A stretch of 64,000 nucleotides of DNA from Kosakonia quasisacchari (GCF_004331415.1 NZ_SJOP01000012.1:62001-126000), one strand, 5' to 3'; counted from the first letter of the stretch, positions 10,051 to 19,244 are shown. The notes: generated by a model from the letters alone, not told the origin. Translations and numbers: made by a program.

Positions 10051-10513
10051 CAATCGATACGGCATGTCGCATGGGTGGACTGGTTCCGTTCACCAGGCGT
10101 TCTGGCGTTTCTGAAAATTCACATACCGTGAACGGGATAAGGGGAGCTGCCGCGCTCCCTTTATCCCATCTATGGATCATTGCGCCATAAGCCGTTATTT
10201 ATTGTCGCGAATCTCACAGCGATGGGGTTGAGTCCCCGCTGAAATCGGCGAACCGGAGCGTGAATGACAAGGTCTGGACGCCATGGATGGCGGCCAGAGG
10301 CGAATCGAGACAGGATGTCGAGTCGAGCCGACCGCAGGCAGGCACGCGGGAGGTGAGCGTAGTGCGCAGCACCGATTTCCTGCGGGGCCGCGGGGATTGA
10401 TAAGGGGAGCGCGGTAGCTCCCCTTATCCCGTTCACCGCACAAATGAGTAATGAAACTCCCGCACGTCTGGTGAACGGAACCATTGCACCTATGCGGCAT
10501 GCCGTATCAATTG
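10051..10513. repeat. Nested inverted-repeat element, possible MITE-like or dispersed repeat
   Basis: The outer arms 10051-10096 and 10468-10513 are 46 bp each and match in inverted orientation at 41 of 46 positions with no gap. Inside them, after 31-base spacers of equal length on both sides, 10128-10165 and 10399-10436 are inverted copies with 36 of 38 matches. Each inner copy is itself a hairpin (GATAAGGGGAGC with GCTCCCCTTATC around six bases). The core of about 230 bp is GC-rich with several short self-complementary stretches. No transposase, obvious target-site duplication or gene is visible. The symmetry suggests a non-autonomous mobile element or a highly structured repeat; its nature is inferred. 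Confidence 0.65.
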
Positions 10514-10578
10514 TCAGATAGCGGCTACTCTTTATCCGACTTATGAATAAGGTACCGCCATCAAGCACAACTCCATAT

Positions 10579-11352
10579 TTAATACGCCGCCACCTCGCGC
10601 GCCATCTCGCGGCTATACTGCTTGCTGGCGTTAACCAGCATCTGCGTATAATCCGTTTGCGCCGCGCCGCTCACCAGCGCATCGACGGTTAATGTCTCGA
10701 GGATTTTACCGTGCTGCATCACCGCCACCTTCTGGCACAAATGGGCGATCACCCCAAGATCGTGCGTCACCATCAGGTAAGTGAGTTGAGACTCCTGATG
10801 CAGCGCCGCCAGCAAGTTGAGGATTTCCGCCTGCACCGAAACATCCAGCGCCGAAGTCGGTTCATCGAGTAGCAATACGCGCGGTTCCAGAATCAGCGCC
10901 CGGGCGATAGCCACACGTTGCCGCTGGCCGCCGGAAAGCTGATGCGGATAACGGTCACGAAAGGCGCGGTTTAACCCCACCTTATCCAGCAGCGTGTTGA
11001 TGCGCCGATCGCGGTCGTTAATACCGTGAATTTGCAGCGGCTCTTCCAGAATGTCGCCAATGGTGTGGCGCGGGTGCAGCGAACCGTAAGGATCCTGAAA
11101 CACCATCTGCACCAGCCGGCAGCGTGGCGGGCTGAGTCGCTTTTCCAGCGGCTGGCCCTTGATTGCCAATTCGCCTTCCCAGTGGGTAAACAACCCAGCC
11201 AGGCACTTCAGTACCGTCGTTTTGCCGGAGCCGGATTCCCCCACCAGCCCGTAAATCTCACCCGGCTGCACGCTGAAACTGACATCCTCCAGCACCTGAT
11301 TGCGTTTTTCCCCTTCACCAAACGCGAGGTGAAGGTTTTTCACGTTGATCAT
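10579..11352 (-). CDS. Peptide/acid-sugar-type ABC transporter ATPase (DppF-like)
   Basis: Cytoplasmic ATPase subunit of a family-5 (peptide/nickel/opine type) importer. The 257 residues show Walker A (GLVGESGSGKTTVLKC), Q-loop, signature LSGGQRQRVAIARAL, Walker B (VLLLDEPTSALD) and the switch His in MVTHDLGV. It is shorter than DppF or OppF and lacks their C-terminal oligopeptide/dipeptide transporter extension. It is the last gene of a six-gene minus-strand operon, 10 bases after the other ATPase. The two ATPases are expected to work as a heterodimer under the two permeases encoded upstream. The substrate is unknown. Confidence 0.9.
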   Translation of the reverse strand: MINVKNLHLAFGEGEKRNQVLEDVSFSVQPGEIYGLVGESGSGKTTVLKCLAGLFTHWEGELAIKGQPLEKRLSPPRCRLVQMVFQDPYGSLHPRHTIGDILEEPLQIHGINDRDRRINTLLDKVGLNRAFRDRYPHQLSGGQRQRVAIARALILEPRVLLLDEPTSALDVSVQAEILNLLAALHQESQLTYLMVTHDLGVIAHLCQKVAVMQHGKILETLTVDALVSGAAQTDYTQMLVNASKQYSREMAREVAAY

Positions 11353-11362
11353 TCTGCTCTCC

Positions 11363-12226
11363 TTATTCGCCCAGCCAGCTGGCCTGGCGCTGCAACACCG
11401 GCAGCACCGGGCGGCGGTTATGGATTTCCGGCAGGGAGTGAATCAGCCCCTGCGTATAGGGGTGCTGCGCGTTATCGAGATCTTTCGCGGCAATCGACTC
11501 CACCACCCGCCCGGCGTACATCACCAGTACGCGGTCACAGAAACTGCGCACCAGATTGATGTCGTGACTGATAAAAATCAGCCCCAGCCCGCGCGATTTC
11601 ACTAAGTCGTCCAGTAAACCCAGCACCTGCAAACGCACCGAAACATCCAGCGCCGAGGTGGGTTCATCGGCGATCACCAGTTCCGGGTCGGTGATCAGCA
11701 TCATGGCAATCATGATGCGCTGTCCCTGCCCGCCGGAAATCTCATGCGGGTAGAGATGATAAACGCGTTCCGGCTGACGAATGCGCACCACATCGAGCAT
11801 CTCCAGCACTTTCGCTTTCGCCTCGGCTTTCTTGCCTGGATGGTGCGTCAGCCAGGCTTCGGCAATCTGATCGCCCACACAAACCACCGGGTTCAGCGAA
11901 TATTTCGGATCCTGCATAATCATCGAAATACGCTTGCCGCGTACCTGGCGCATCTGCGCTTCGCTGATGTTCAGCAGATCCACGTCGCCAAACTGCATCG
12001 CATCTGCCTGAATACGCGCTTTCGCCGGATGCAGGCGCAACAAAGCACGACCGACGGTGGATTTCCCCGAGCCAGACTCACCGACAATCGCCAGTTTCTC
12101 CTGACCAAGACTGAAGGAGACGCCGCGCACCGCATGGGTCACCGCGCGCCCGTTGATAAAATCGACATGCAGGTTGCGCACATCGAGCAGCGGCGAATTA
12201 TTCGCTGCGAGGATCGAGGATGTCAC
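11363..12226 (-). CDS. Peptide/acid-sugar-type ABC transporter ATPase (DppD-like)
   Basis: Partner ATPase of the same importer, 287 residues. Walker A is IVGESGSGKSTVGRAL, the signature is the slightly variant ISGGQGQRIMIAMML (Ile replacing the usual Leu and Gly replacing Arg), and Walker B is LVIADEPTSALD. The switch His is in FISHDINLV. Its start lies 29 bases inside the permease gene upstream, so the two are probably translationally coupled. The protein is somewhat shorter than DppD (about 327) and also lacks a full C-terminal extension. Confidence 0.9.
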   Translation of the reverse strand: MTSSILAANNSPLLDVRNLHVDFINGRAVTHAVRGVSFSLGQEKLAIVGESGSGKSTVGRALLRLHPAKARIQADAMQFGDVDLLNISEAQMRQVRGKRISMIMQDPKYSLNPVVCVGDQIAEAWLTHHPGKKAEAKAKVLEMLDVVRIRQPERVYHLYPHEISGGQGQRIMIAMMLITDPELVIADEPTSALDVSVRLQVLGLLDDLVKSRGLGLIFISHDINLVRSFCDRVLVMYAGRVVESIAAKDLDNAQHPYTQGLIHSLPEIHNRRPVLPVLQRQASWLGE

Positions 12227-13103
12227 GTAAGCCGTCTCCCAGGAAATTAAAGGCCAGGCTGTTGATCAAGATCGCCAGCCCAGGAATGGTTACTACCCAC
12301 CAGCACTCCATCATGTAGGTGCGACCGCTTGAAATCATCGCGCCCCACTCCGGCTCCGGCGGCTGCGCGCCCAGGCCTAAAAAGCCCAGCCCCGCCGCGG
12401 TCAGAATGATCCCCGCCATATTCATGGTGATGCGGATAATCACCGACGGCAGGCACAGCGGCACGATATGACGCCACAGCACACGCACCGGCGACGCACC
12501 TTGCAAGCGCACAGCAGAGATAAAATCGGCCTGGCGCAGTGAGAGGGTTTCCGCGCGCGCCAGCCGCGCAATCGGCGGCCAGGCGGTGAGCGTAATGGCG
12601 ATCACCACATGTTCAAGCCCCGGCCCAAGCGCCGCGACAAACGCCAGCGCCAGCACCAGGCTTGGAAAAGAGATAAAGATGTCGGTCACGCGCATCAGCA
12701 CCATATCGACCTTGCCGCCAAAGTACCCGGCGCTGACGCCAAGCAGCAGCCCCAGTGGGCCAACGGTAACGGAAACCAGCAGCACGATATAAAGCGTGAT
12801 GCGCGAGCCGTAGACCAGGCGGCTGAAGATATCGCGACCGAACTCATCGGTGCCAAACCAGTGCGCAGCATTCGGCGCGCTCAGCGCGTTCTCAAGATCC
12901 TGAACCAGCGGGTTATAGGGAGCGATGAGCGGCGCGAAAATCGCCACCACCAACAGCAGCAGAACGATACCACCGCCGATTGCCGTGAGCGGGTTGCGCG
13001 CCATTTTGCCAACAAATCCGGCCGCACGCCCGACGCCGCGTTTGATGCGCAGGCTGCGCTCGCGGCGTGCCGAAGAGACCGGCGAATCAAAAGAGACCGT
13101 CAT
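12198..13103 (-). CDS. ABC transporter permease (DppC-like)
   Basis: Inner-membrane permease of the family-5 importer, 301 residues. A cytoplasmic N-terminus leads into a first helix (about residues 42-65), a short periplasmic segment with HWFGTDEFGRDIFSRLVYGS, typical of DppC/OppC, and then five further helices of the BPD_transp_1 domain. The coupling motif EAA-like region contains ARAETLSLRQADFISAVRLQ. It overlaps the DppB-like gene by four bases and the downstream ATPase gene by 29, which supports one tightly coupled transcript. Confidence 0.93.
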   Translation of the reverse strand: MTVSFDSPVSSARRERSLRIKRGVGRAAGFVGKMARNPLTAIGGGIVLLLLVVAIFAPLIAPYNPLVQDLENALSAPNAAHWFGTDEFGRDIFSRLVYGSRITLYIVLLVSVTVGPLGLLLGVSAGYFGGKVDMVLMRVTDIFISFPSLVLALAFVAALGPGLEHVVIAITLTAWPPIARLARAETLSLRQADFISAVRLQGASPVRVLWRHIVPLCLPSVIIRITMNMAGIILTAAGLGFLGLGAQPPEPEWGAMISSGRTYMMECWWVVTIPGLAILINSLAFNFLGDGLRDILDPRSE

Positions 13104-14137
13104 GATTTCGTCCTCGGATCAAAGAGTTGGTAGAGCATGTCGGAGAGCAGATTGAGCATCACGAAAATCACCCCGACCAGCAGCACGCAGCCCATGACCG
13201 CATTCATATCCCCCAGCAATAAACTGCCGGTAAGGTAGGAACCAAAGCCCGGCCACGAAAAGACGGTTTCGATCAATACCGCCCCTTCCAGCAGCGAACC
13301 GTAAGCCAGCGCCACCACCGTTAACAGTTGCACAAGGATATTGCGAAACGCGTGATTCCAGATGACCTGGCGTTCCGTCAGCCCTTTCACCCGCGCGGTG
13401 ATGATGAACTCCTGCGACAGTTGCGCCAGCATAAAGCTGCGGGTCATGCGGCTGATATACGCCAGCGAGTGGAAACCGAGCAGCGAGGCAGGCAGCACCA
13501 GATGATTAAGCGCATTCCAGAACACCGCGCCGTTACCTGCCAGCAGCGCATCTACGGTGATAAGCCCGGTGCGATGCGGCACCACGCCATCCAGCCCCAG
13601 ATCCAGCCGCCCGGCACCGCCGACCCAGCCAAGCCAGGCGTAGAACAGCAGCAGCCCCATCATGCCGACCCAGAAAATCGGTGTGGAGTAACCGGCAAGG
13701 CTGATAATGCGCACCACATAATCGGACACGCTGTTACGGCGCGCCGCCGCCAGCACACCCAGCGGAATGCCCAGCCCCGCGCCAACGATAATCGCCATCG
13801 TCGCCAGTTCGAGCGTCGCCGGGAAGACGCGCGCAATATCGTCCAGCACCGGTTTACCGGTCAGCAATGCGTTACCGAGATTGCCGTGCAGCAGGTTATT
13901 CAGGTAAATGCCAAACTGGGTCATCAACGACTTATCAAACCCCAGTTGCTGATAAACCTGCTGATACGTGCTGTGATCGGCATCCGGGCCGACAATCGCC
14001 AGCACCGGATCGACAGGCATTACGCGGCCAATAAAGAAGGTCAGCAACAGCAGACCAAACAGCGTCACCGCCACCTGAGTTAACCGTTTTGAAAAGCGTC
14101 TGGTGCGTGAGCCAGGCGCAAGCAGTAACGAACTCAT
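13100..14137 (-). CDS. ABC transporter permease (DppB-like)
   Basis: First permease of the importer, 345 residues, with about six membrane helices. The N-terminal helix (about residues 22-42) is followed by a periplasmic region and the BPD_transp_1 domain; the cytoplasmic coupling loop reads EFIITARVKGLTERQVIWNH, typical of DppB/OppB. Four-base overlaps at both ends (with the binding-protein gene before it and the DppC-like gene after it) show an operon. The substrate cannot be read from the permease. Confidence 0.93.
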   Translation of the reverse strand: MSSLLLAPGSRTRRFSKRLTQVAVTLFGLLLLTFFIGRVMPVDPVLAIVGPDADHSTYQQVYQQLGFDKSLMTQFGIYLNNLLHGNLGNALLTGKPVLDDIARVFPATLELATMAIIVGAGLGIPLGVLAAARRNSVSDYVVRIISLAGYSTPIFWVGMMGLLLFYAWLGWVGGAGRLDLGLDGVVPHRTGLITVDALLAGNGAVFWNALNHLVLPASLLGFHSLAYISRMTRSFMLAQLSQEFIITARVKGLTERQVIWNHAFRNILVQLLTVVALAYGSLLEGAVLIETVFSWPGFGSYLTGSLLLGDMNAVMGCVLLVGVIFVMLNLLSDMLYQLFDPRTKS

Positions 14138-15762
14138 CCTTTCTCTCCTCCGGTGGCAGGCACTTTGTACACATCGCGCAGGAATGTGGTGGCAGACGGG
14201 TGCGACTGGAAGTTTTTCACTTCATTGCGCACCACCACCGAATCCACCATTTGCGAAAGAGGGATCAGCGCCGGGATCAGTTGGTCATAGCGCAACTGAA
14301 TTTGCTGGTAGTCGCTTTTCTGTTTTTCCGGGTCGCGCTCCAGCAACGCGTTGTCGATCATCTCATTGAGCGGTTTATCGTAGAAACTGGTGCGCCAGCC
14401 CTGGAAGTTGGTCAGCCGCGCCTCGTCACTGTTATCCGGGTTATAGACCAGCGCACGCAGGCTCGAATGCGGATGCGGTTCAACACCGCTGCCGCCGCGC
14501 CCCACCAGCATTTCGAATTTGCGCTCACGCATCGCGCCATAGATCTGGTTGCCGGTGCCGGTGACGATTTTGGCGTTGATCCCGGCCTGCATCAGTGTTG
14601 ACTGCACGGCGATGGCGATATTGAGAAACGGCTGGTCGGCGAGTACGCGCAGCGTGGTGTCAAACCCATTCGGATAACCCGCTTCCGCTAACAGTTTTTT
14701 CGCGCGCGGAATGTCCAGCCGGTAGCCGGGATCCGGCAGCGTTGACGGCATTCCCGCTTTGATCGGCCGTTGGTGCAGCACGCCATAGCCCGGCATCAGC
14801 GCCTTATTGATACCCTGATAATCAATCAGATACCGCACCGCTTCGCGCACTTTCGGGTTAGCGAAATGCGGCTCTTTCATGCTCATCGCCACATAATAAA
14901 CGGTGCCCTTTTGTACCGCTTCAACCGTCACGTTGGGGTCTTTACGCAACGCGTTGATGTCCGATACCGCCATGTTGTTGGCAATATCCAGATCGCCTTT
15001 CGCCAGCATCAGGCGCAGAGTTTGCGACTCCTGGAAATGGCGCAGCACCACGCGGTTCAGTTTTGGTTCCTCGCGCCAGTAATCCGGGTTGCGCTTCATA
15101 CGCAGCACATCTTTCGCCTGCCAGGTTTCCAGCATAAACGGGCCGGAACCCGCTTCGTTGGTGGTCAGCCAGCGATTGCCCCAGTCACCGTTCACTTCAT
15201 GGCTTTGCACGGTTTTGCTGTCCAGCACGCCGAGGTTACCCAGCGCGCCCAGCGAGTAGATAACCAGTTGCGGATCGTTAGGCTTAGGAAGCCGGATTTG
15301 CACGGTGTTGGCGTCCGGTGCGCTCACCTGCTGGTCGATATTCTTTTTGCTAAAACCATAGGATTTCCACACCGACGCCTGCGCCAGGTTCAGGTGCAGC
15401 AGGCGGCGCATCGACCACACCACATCCTGCGCGGTGAGCGGGTTACCAGAATGGAATTTGACGTTATTGCGTAGGTGGAAGGTAAGCGTTTTGCCGTCCG
15501 GGCTGATATCCCAGGACTCTGCCAGCGCCGGTTTGACGTTGGTGAGTTCATTTGGATCGAGTTCGACCAGCGAATCGTAGAGATTGACCACAATGCCGAC
15601 CACTTCGTTGCCGGTCATTGCCGCCGGATCGAGGGTCAGCAGGTTGTTCATGTTCATGCCGATGATGAGCTGATCGGGCGGCGTTTTCGCCAACGTCGCG
15701 CCGCTCCCCATCATCAGCGAGAGCGCGAGTAAACACGCTCCCGCGAGGGAAGTTTTTTTCAT
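14134..15762 (-). CDS. Periplasmic substrate-binding protein, SBP family 5
   Basis: A 542-residue exported solute receptor of the DppA/OppA family. The signal peptide spans about residues 1-25 (hydrophobic ACLLALSLMMGSGATLA, cleavage near ALAKT). The start of the domain (LIIGMNMNNLLTLDPAAMTG), the LAESWDISPDGKTLTFHLRN segment and the KFHSGNPLTAQDVVWSMRR stretch are family hallmarks. It captures the solute and delivers it to the two permeases downstream. It is 87 bases after the dehydratase gene and overlaps the permease gene by four bases. Family 5 receptors carry peptides, nickel, opines or oligosaccharides, so the ligand is open; the linked dehydratase hints at a sugar-acid compound. Confidence 0.92.
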   Translation of the reverse strand: MKKTSLAGACLLALSLMMGSGATLAKTPPDQLIIGMNMNNLLTLDPAAMTGNEVVGIVVNLYDSLVELDPNELTNVKPALAESWDISPDGKTLTFHLRNNVKFHSGNPLTAQDVVWSMRRLLHLNLAQASVWKSYGFSKKNIDQQVSAPDANTVQIRLPKPNDPQLVIYSLGALGNLGVLDSKTVQSHEVNGDWGNRWLTTNEAGSGPFMLETWQAKDVLRMKRNPDYWREEPKLNRVVLRHFQESQTLRLMLAKGDLDIANNMAVSDINALRKDPNVTVEAVQKGTVYYVAMSMKEPHFANPKVREAVRYLIDYQGINKALMPGYGVLHQRPIKAGMPSTLPDPGYRLDIPRAKKLLAEAGYPNGFDTTLRVLADQPFLNIAIAVQSTLMQAGINAKIVTGTGNQIYGAMRERKFEMLVGRGGSGVEPHPHSSLRALVYNPDNSDEARLTNFQGWRTSFYDKPLNEMIDNALLERDPEKQKSDYQQIQLRYDQLIPALIPLSQMVDSVVVRNEVKNFQSHPSATTFLRDVYKVPATGGEKG

Positions 15763-15849
15763 CTGTGCATACCGTTTGTAGAGTACGTTTCGCCAAAAAT
15801 CGGCTACGTGGCCCGAAAGTCATAGCTCCCGGGCATTTATTGTTATCTG

Positions 15850-17004
15850 TCAGTCGTGGCTGACGGTATTGGCTTCGATATACGCAAAATTGATGTCTTC
15901 GCCGAGTCCAGGTCGCTGCGGCAGATGAACAAAACCCTCTTCATCCATCGGGTCGACGATGCTGTTTAAGTACGCTGCCGGTTGGTCATAATCGAGGAAC
16001 GGGTGCAGCAAACCGCGCTCGTACCAGCGGCAGTTGCGGATTGCGCCAATCACCGCCAGGCTCGCCGCACCGTTGCCGTGCACTTCACAATCCATGCCGA
16101 ACGATTCGGCCAGGTTCGCTACTTTCAGCGTTGGCGAAATGCCGCCCACGCCGTTGGCTCCGGCACGCAGAATGTCGCACGCGCCCGCTTTTACCCAGTC
16201 GGCGCGGCTGTGGTGTTTCCCGCCCAGGCTTTCCGGCCCGATAATCGGAATCGACAGGTTTTCGGCCAGCCACACGTAAGAGGACATGCTCTCTTCTTCC
16301 ATTGGCTCTTCGAACCAGGCGAAGTTGAGTTTTTCCAGCTCCTTGCCGATATAGAGCGCTTCGGTGCGGCTGTACCAGTGGTAGCCATCTATCATCAGGT
16401 CGATATCCGGGCCAACCGCCTCACGCACCGCCGCGCAGGCTTTAACATCCATTTTTGGGTTCGGCGCGAATTTCACCGGCGGCATCCAGGTATGTAACTT
16501 GATGGCTTTATAGCCGCGCGCCACCAGTTTTTCGGCGAACGAAGCGTACTCTTCCGGTGTCGAAAGCCCGCCTTCCAGTTCGTCGCCGCACATGGTGCTG
16601 CCGTAAGCGGGCACTTTGTCGCGGTAGCCGCCAAGCAGCTTATACACCGGCATATTGAGTTTGCGGCCAATCAGATCCCACAGCGCTTGTTCAACAAACG
16701 ACAATGCGCGCTCGGTTAACTGATGTGCGCTGCCGCGCTGCCAGTGCACCAGATCCTGCCAGATGCGCTCGCGGTTAAACGGATCCTGCCCGACCAGCAC
16801 TTTGCGGAAAAAAGCGTTCACGACGAACGGGCGCACCACTTCCGGCGGTGCGAAGGAATAGCCTTTGCTGCCATCGTCTGCGGTGATGGTCAGCATCGCC
16901 ATTTTGGCCTGCGTTTCCGGCCCCGGATGTGAGTGCCCGGCGCTGTCGGAAACGCGACGCGTAGGATGCTGAAAGACGGTGACATTCACTGATTCAATTT
17001 TCAT
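15850..17004 (-). CDS. Enolase-superfamily sugar-acid dehydratase (mandelate racemase subgroup)
   Basis: A 384-residue enzyme. From the sequence, the metal ligands are D206 (MIDGYHW), E232 (FEEP) and E258 (GPESL). The general bases are K169 and H171 (KAIKLH) on one side and the D277/H309 dyad (CDILR, EVHGNG) on the other, with E329 nearby. The His-Asp dyad places it with mandelate racemase-type acid-sugar dehydratases rather than dipeptide epimerases. I used the ATG at 17004, preceded by AAGGA; an upstream extension of 43 residues has no ribosome site and does not look like the family. It heads the ABC-importer operon, so it probably acts on the imported solute. The exact substrate is unknown. 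Confidence 0.85.
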   Translation of the reverse strand: MKIESVNVTVFQHPTRRVSDSAGHSHPGPETQAKMAMLTITADDGSKGYSFAPPEVVRPFVVNAFFRKVLVGQDPFNRERIWQDLVHWQRGSAHQLTERALSFVEQALWDLIGRKLNMPVYKLLGGYRDKVPAYGSTMCGDELEGGLSTPEEYASFAEKLVARGYKAIKLHTWMPPVKFAPNPKMDVKACAAVREAVGPDIDLMIDGYHWYSRTEALYIGKELEKLNFAWFEEPMEEESMSSYVWLAENLSIPIIGPESLGGKHHSRADWVKAGACDILRAGANGVGGISPTLKVANLAESFGMDCEVHGNGAASLAVIGAIRNCRWYERGLLHPFLDYDQPAAYLNSIVDPMDEEGFVHLPQRPGLGEDINFAYIEANTVSHD

Positions 17005-17206
17005 TACTGATCCTTGGTATTTTTGAAAAGCTGTTTCATAAGAAAATATATGCACAAAAATACGCCGCATCCTCGGACAATTTCCGCTAAGCGACCGCCA
17101 TTTTTTGGGCATGCGCACGACGGTACGTGACATTTTTCACAAAAGGTTACGGAAGTGTGATGAAGATCGGGAAGGGAATTGAGCAGAAATGAAATAGCGT
17201 TTTTAC

Positions 17207-17233
17207 TTTACCCTCCCCGGCGGGGAGGGTAAA
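17207..17233 (-). terminator. Stem-loop downstream of fbaB
   Basis: TTTACCCTCCCC (17207-17218) and GGGGAGGGTAAA (17222-17233) form a perfect 12-bp stem with a three-base loop, seven bases after the fbaB stop. It would end or protect the fbaB transcript. No T tract follows on the minus strand, so it may act as a 3' stabilising stem. Confidence 0.5.
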
Positions 17234-17240
17234 TGACGCA

Positions 17241-18293
17241 TCAGGCGATGGTCACTTTCTCGTCAAGATAGACATCCTGCACGGCGTTAATCAGCTTCAC
17301 GCCATCGGCCATGGTTTTCTTAAACGCTTTACGGCCAAGGATCAACCCCATGCCGCCCGCGCGTTTGTTAATAACCGCCGTACGAACGGCGTCGCCCAGA
17401 TCGGTGTCGCCGCCCGCCGCGCCGCCGGAGTTAATCAGCCCGGCACGGCCCATGTAGCAGTTCGCCAGCTGGTAACGCACCAGGTCAATCGGGTTGTCGC
17501 TGGTCAGCTTGCTGTAAACGCGCTCGTCGGTGTAACCGAAATTCACCGCTTTGTAGCCACCGTTATTTTCCGCCATTTTCTGCTTCACAATATCCGCGCC
17601 GATGGTGGCGGCAATGTGGTTCGCCTGGCCGGTTAAATCAGCAGAAACGTGGTAATCCACGCCATCTTTCTTGAACGCGGAGTTACGCAGGTAAGCCCAC
17701 AATACGGTCACCATGCCGAGTTCATGCGCGCGTTCAAAGGCGGCGGAGATCTCCTCAATCTGGCGACGCGACTCCAGCGAGCCGAAATAGATCGTCGCCC
17801 CGACGGCGACCGCGCCCATATTAAACGCCTGCTCAACGCTGGCGTACAGCGTCTGGTCATATTCGGTGGGGTAGCTGAGGGTTTCGTTGTGGTTCAGTTT
17901 TACCAGGAAGGGAATGCGGTGCGCATAGCGGCGCGAAACCGAGGCCAGCACGCCATAAGTGGATGCCACACAGTTACAACCCGCTTCAATCGCCAGTTCG
18001 ACAATATTCTTCGGATCGAAGTAGAGCGGGTTGGCGGCAAACGACGCGCCCGCTGAGTGCTCGATCCCCTGGTCGACCGGCAAAATAGACAGATAGCCCG
18101 TACCCGCCAGTCGCCCGTGGTTATACAGCGTCTGCATATTTCGCAGCACCGCTGGCGGGCGGTTGTTGTCGACCATCACGCGATCAACATAATCATGTCC
18201 CGGCAGGTAGAGTTGGTCGGCGGGAATGGTCATACAACGGTGTTGCAAAAGGCTGTCGGCGTCTTTGCCAAGTAACTGCACAATATCAGTCAT
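17241..18293 (-). CDS. fbaB: FbaB, class I fructose-bisphosphate aldolase (DhnA type)
   Basis: Schiff-base aldolase that splits fructose 1,6-bisphosphate, used in E. coli mainly during growth on three-carbon substrates. The 350 residues from [17 protein letters not shown] match E. coli FbaB almost throughout, including [29 protein letters not shown] and [14 protein letters not shown] chose the ATG at 18293; a 45-residue upstream extension has no homology to the family. It lies 150 bases after thiD on the same strand but probably has its own promoter, as in E. coli. Confidence 0.97.
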   Translation of the reverse strand: MTDIVQLLGKDADSLLQHRCMTIPADQLYLPGHDYVDRVMVDNNRPPAVLRNMQTLYNHGRLAGTGYLSILPVDQGIEHSAGASFAANPLYFDPKNIVELAIEAGCNCVASTYGVLASVSRRYAHRIPFLVKLNHNETLSYPTEYDQTLYASVEQAFNMGAVAVGATIYFGSLESRRQIEEISAAFERAHELGMVTVLWAYLRNSAFKKDGVDYHVSADLTGQANHIAATIGADIVKQKMAENNGGYKAVNFGYTDERVYSKLTSDNPIDLVRYQLANCYMGRAGLINSGGAAGGDTDLGDAVRTAVINKRAGGMGLILGRKAFKKTMADGVKLINAVQDVYLDEKVTIA

Positions 18294-18420
18294 AGCTATG
18301 CTCCCGTAAGCTTCGCACAAAGCGAATTGGATTATCCTTACCTGCCTGACGGCAGGCAGAGATAAGCCTGGTTTGCTCACGCCAGATTTTCCACCGCTGG
18401 CCATTTTTTCAGCATTATCT

Positions 18421-18434
18421 GCTGGCACGTTTCG
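18421..18434. promoter_or_regulatory. Possible Cra (FruR) operator upstream of fbaB
   Basis: GCTGGCACGTTTCG resembles the Cra consensus GCTGAATCGTTTCA at 10 of 14 positions, keeping GCTG and the core CGTTTC. It lies about 130 bases upstream of the fbaB start. Cra control would suit a gluconeogenic aldolase, but the match is imperfect and unsupported by other data. Confidence 0.3.
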
Positions 18435-18443
18435 TATACCGGT

Positions 18444-19244
18444 TTACCACCATTGATGGAAATGATGCACCGGCCCAATGCCGTGCCCCACTTCCAGCGT
18501 ATCCGCCTGCGCCAGCGCCGCCGTTAACCATTGTTTCGCTTGCGCGACGGTAGATGCCCAATCGTTATGGCGCGGGCGCAGCGCCGCCAGCGCGGCGGAG
18601 AGCGTGCAGCCTGTGCCGTGGGTATTTTTCGTTTTTACGCGCGGGGTGGTAAAGCGCAGCGCACCCTGGCGGGTAAACAGCCAGTCAGGGCTTTCGGCGT
18701 CATCCAGATGGCCGCCTTTCATCAACACCGCTTCACAACCGAGCGCCAGCAGCGCTTCACCCTGCGCATGCATCTCTTGCTCGCTGCGGGCATGGGGTGC
18801 ATCGAGCAGCGCGGCGGCTTCCGGCAAATTAGGCGTGATAAGTGAAACCTGCGGCAGTAAATGCTGGCGCAGTGCGGCAACCGCCGACGGCGATAACAGC
18901 GGGTCGCCGCTTTTGGCGAGCATCACCGTATCCAGCACCACATTGCGTACCTGGTAGCACCGCAGTCGCTCCGCGACAGCTTCAACAATGTCCGTTTCTG
19001 CCAGCATGCCGATTTTGGTGGTGTCGATACGCACGTCGCTGAGCACGGAATCAAGCTGCGCGGCGACAAAGTCAGGTTCAATGCGGTACACCGATTGCAC
19101 GCCACGGGTGTTTTGCGCCACCAGCGCGGTGATCACCGAACAGCCGTATGCGCCCAGCGCCGAAAAGGTTTTCAGATCCGCCTGAATACCCGCCCCACCG
19201 CTGGGGTCGGTACCGGCAATGGTTAACGCGTTGATGCGCTTCAT
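18444..19244 (-). CDS. thiD: ThiD, HMP/HMP-phosphate kinase
   Basis: Bifunctional kinase that phosphorylates hydroxymethylpyrimidine twice for thiamine synthesis. The 266 residues have the ribokinase-like fold markers: the N-terminal [20 protein letters not shown] and the C-terminal anion-hole motif [23 protein letters not shown] contributes to the nucleotide site. It overlaps thiM by four bases (ATGA) and follows it on the same transcript, so it falls under the same TPP riboswitch. Position next to thiM and fbaB is as in E. coli. Confidence 0.96.
   Translation of the reverse strand: MKRINALTIAGTDPSGGAGIQADLKTFSALGAYGCSVITALVAQNTRGVQSVYRIEPDFVAAQLDSVLSDVRIDTTKIGMLAETDIVEAVAERLRCYQVRNVVLDTVMLAKSGDPLLSPSAVAALRQHLLPQVSLITPNLPEAAALLDAPHARSEQEMHAQGEALLALGCEAVLMKGGHLDDAESPDWLFTRQGALRFTTPRVKTKNTHGTGCTLSAALAALRPRHNDWASTVAQAKQWLTAALAQADTLEVGHGIGPVHHFHQWW

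Larger units (their letters stand above)
9985..10578. other. 594-bp intergenic region with REP fragment and nested inverted repeats; no convincing gene
   Basis: No open reading frame here has family resemblance or a good start. The region holds a REP-like stem (10024-10050) and a 463-bp inverted-repeat element (10051-10513), described separately. The remaining bases on the right (10514-10578) show nothing recognisable. The last gene of the peptide-type ABC operon ends at 10579 on the opposite strand, so yegS and that operon converge on this region. Confidence 0.7.

Noticed and set aside
10170..10568. 132-residue and 101-residue open frames on the minus strand within the inverted-repeat element
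   Set aside because: They run through the repeat arms and hairpins, lack ribosome sites and resemble no family; low-stop frames are expected in GC-rich DNA.
17005..17133. N-terminal extension of the dehydratase by 43 residues
   Set aside because: The extension is basic and unlike the family, while ATG at 17004 has AAGGA upstream and matches the usual N-terminus.
17156..17171. TGTGA half-site upstream of the dehydratase gene as a CRP site
   Set aside because: The second half (TCGGG) keeps only two of five bases; too weak to report as a site.
18294..18428. N-terminal extension of FbaB by 45 residues
   Set aside because: E. coli FbaB begins at the equivalent of 18293; the extension would cover the promoter region.
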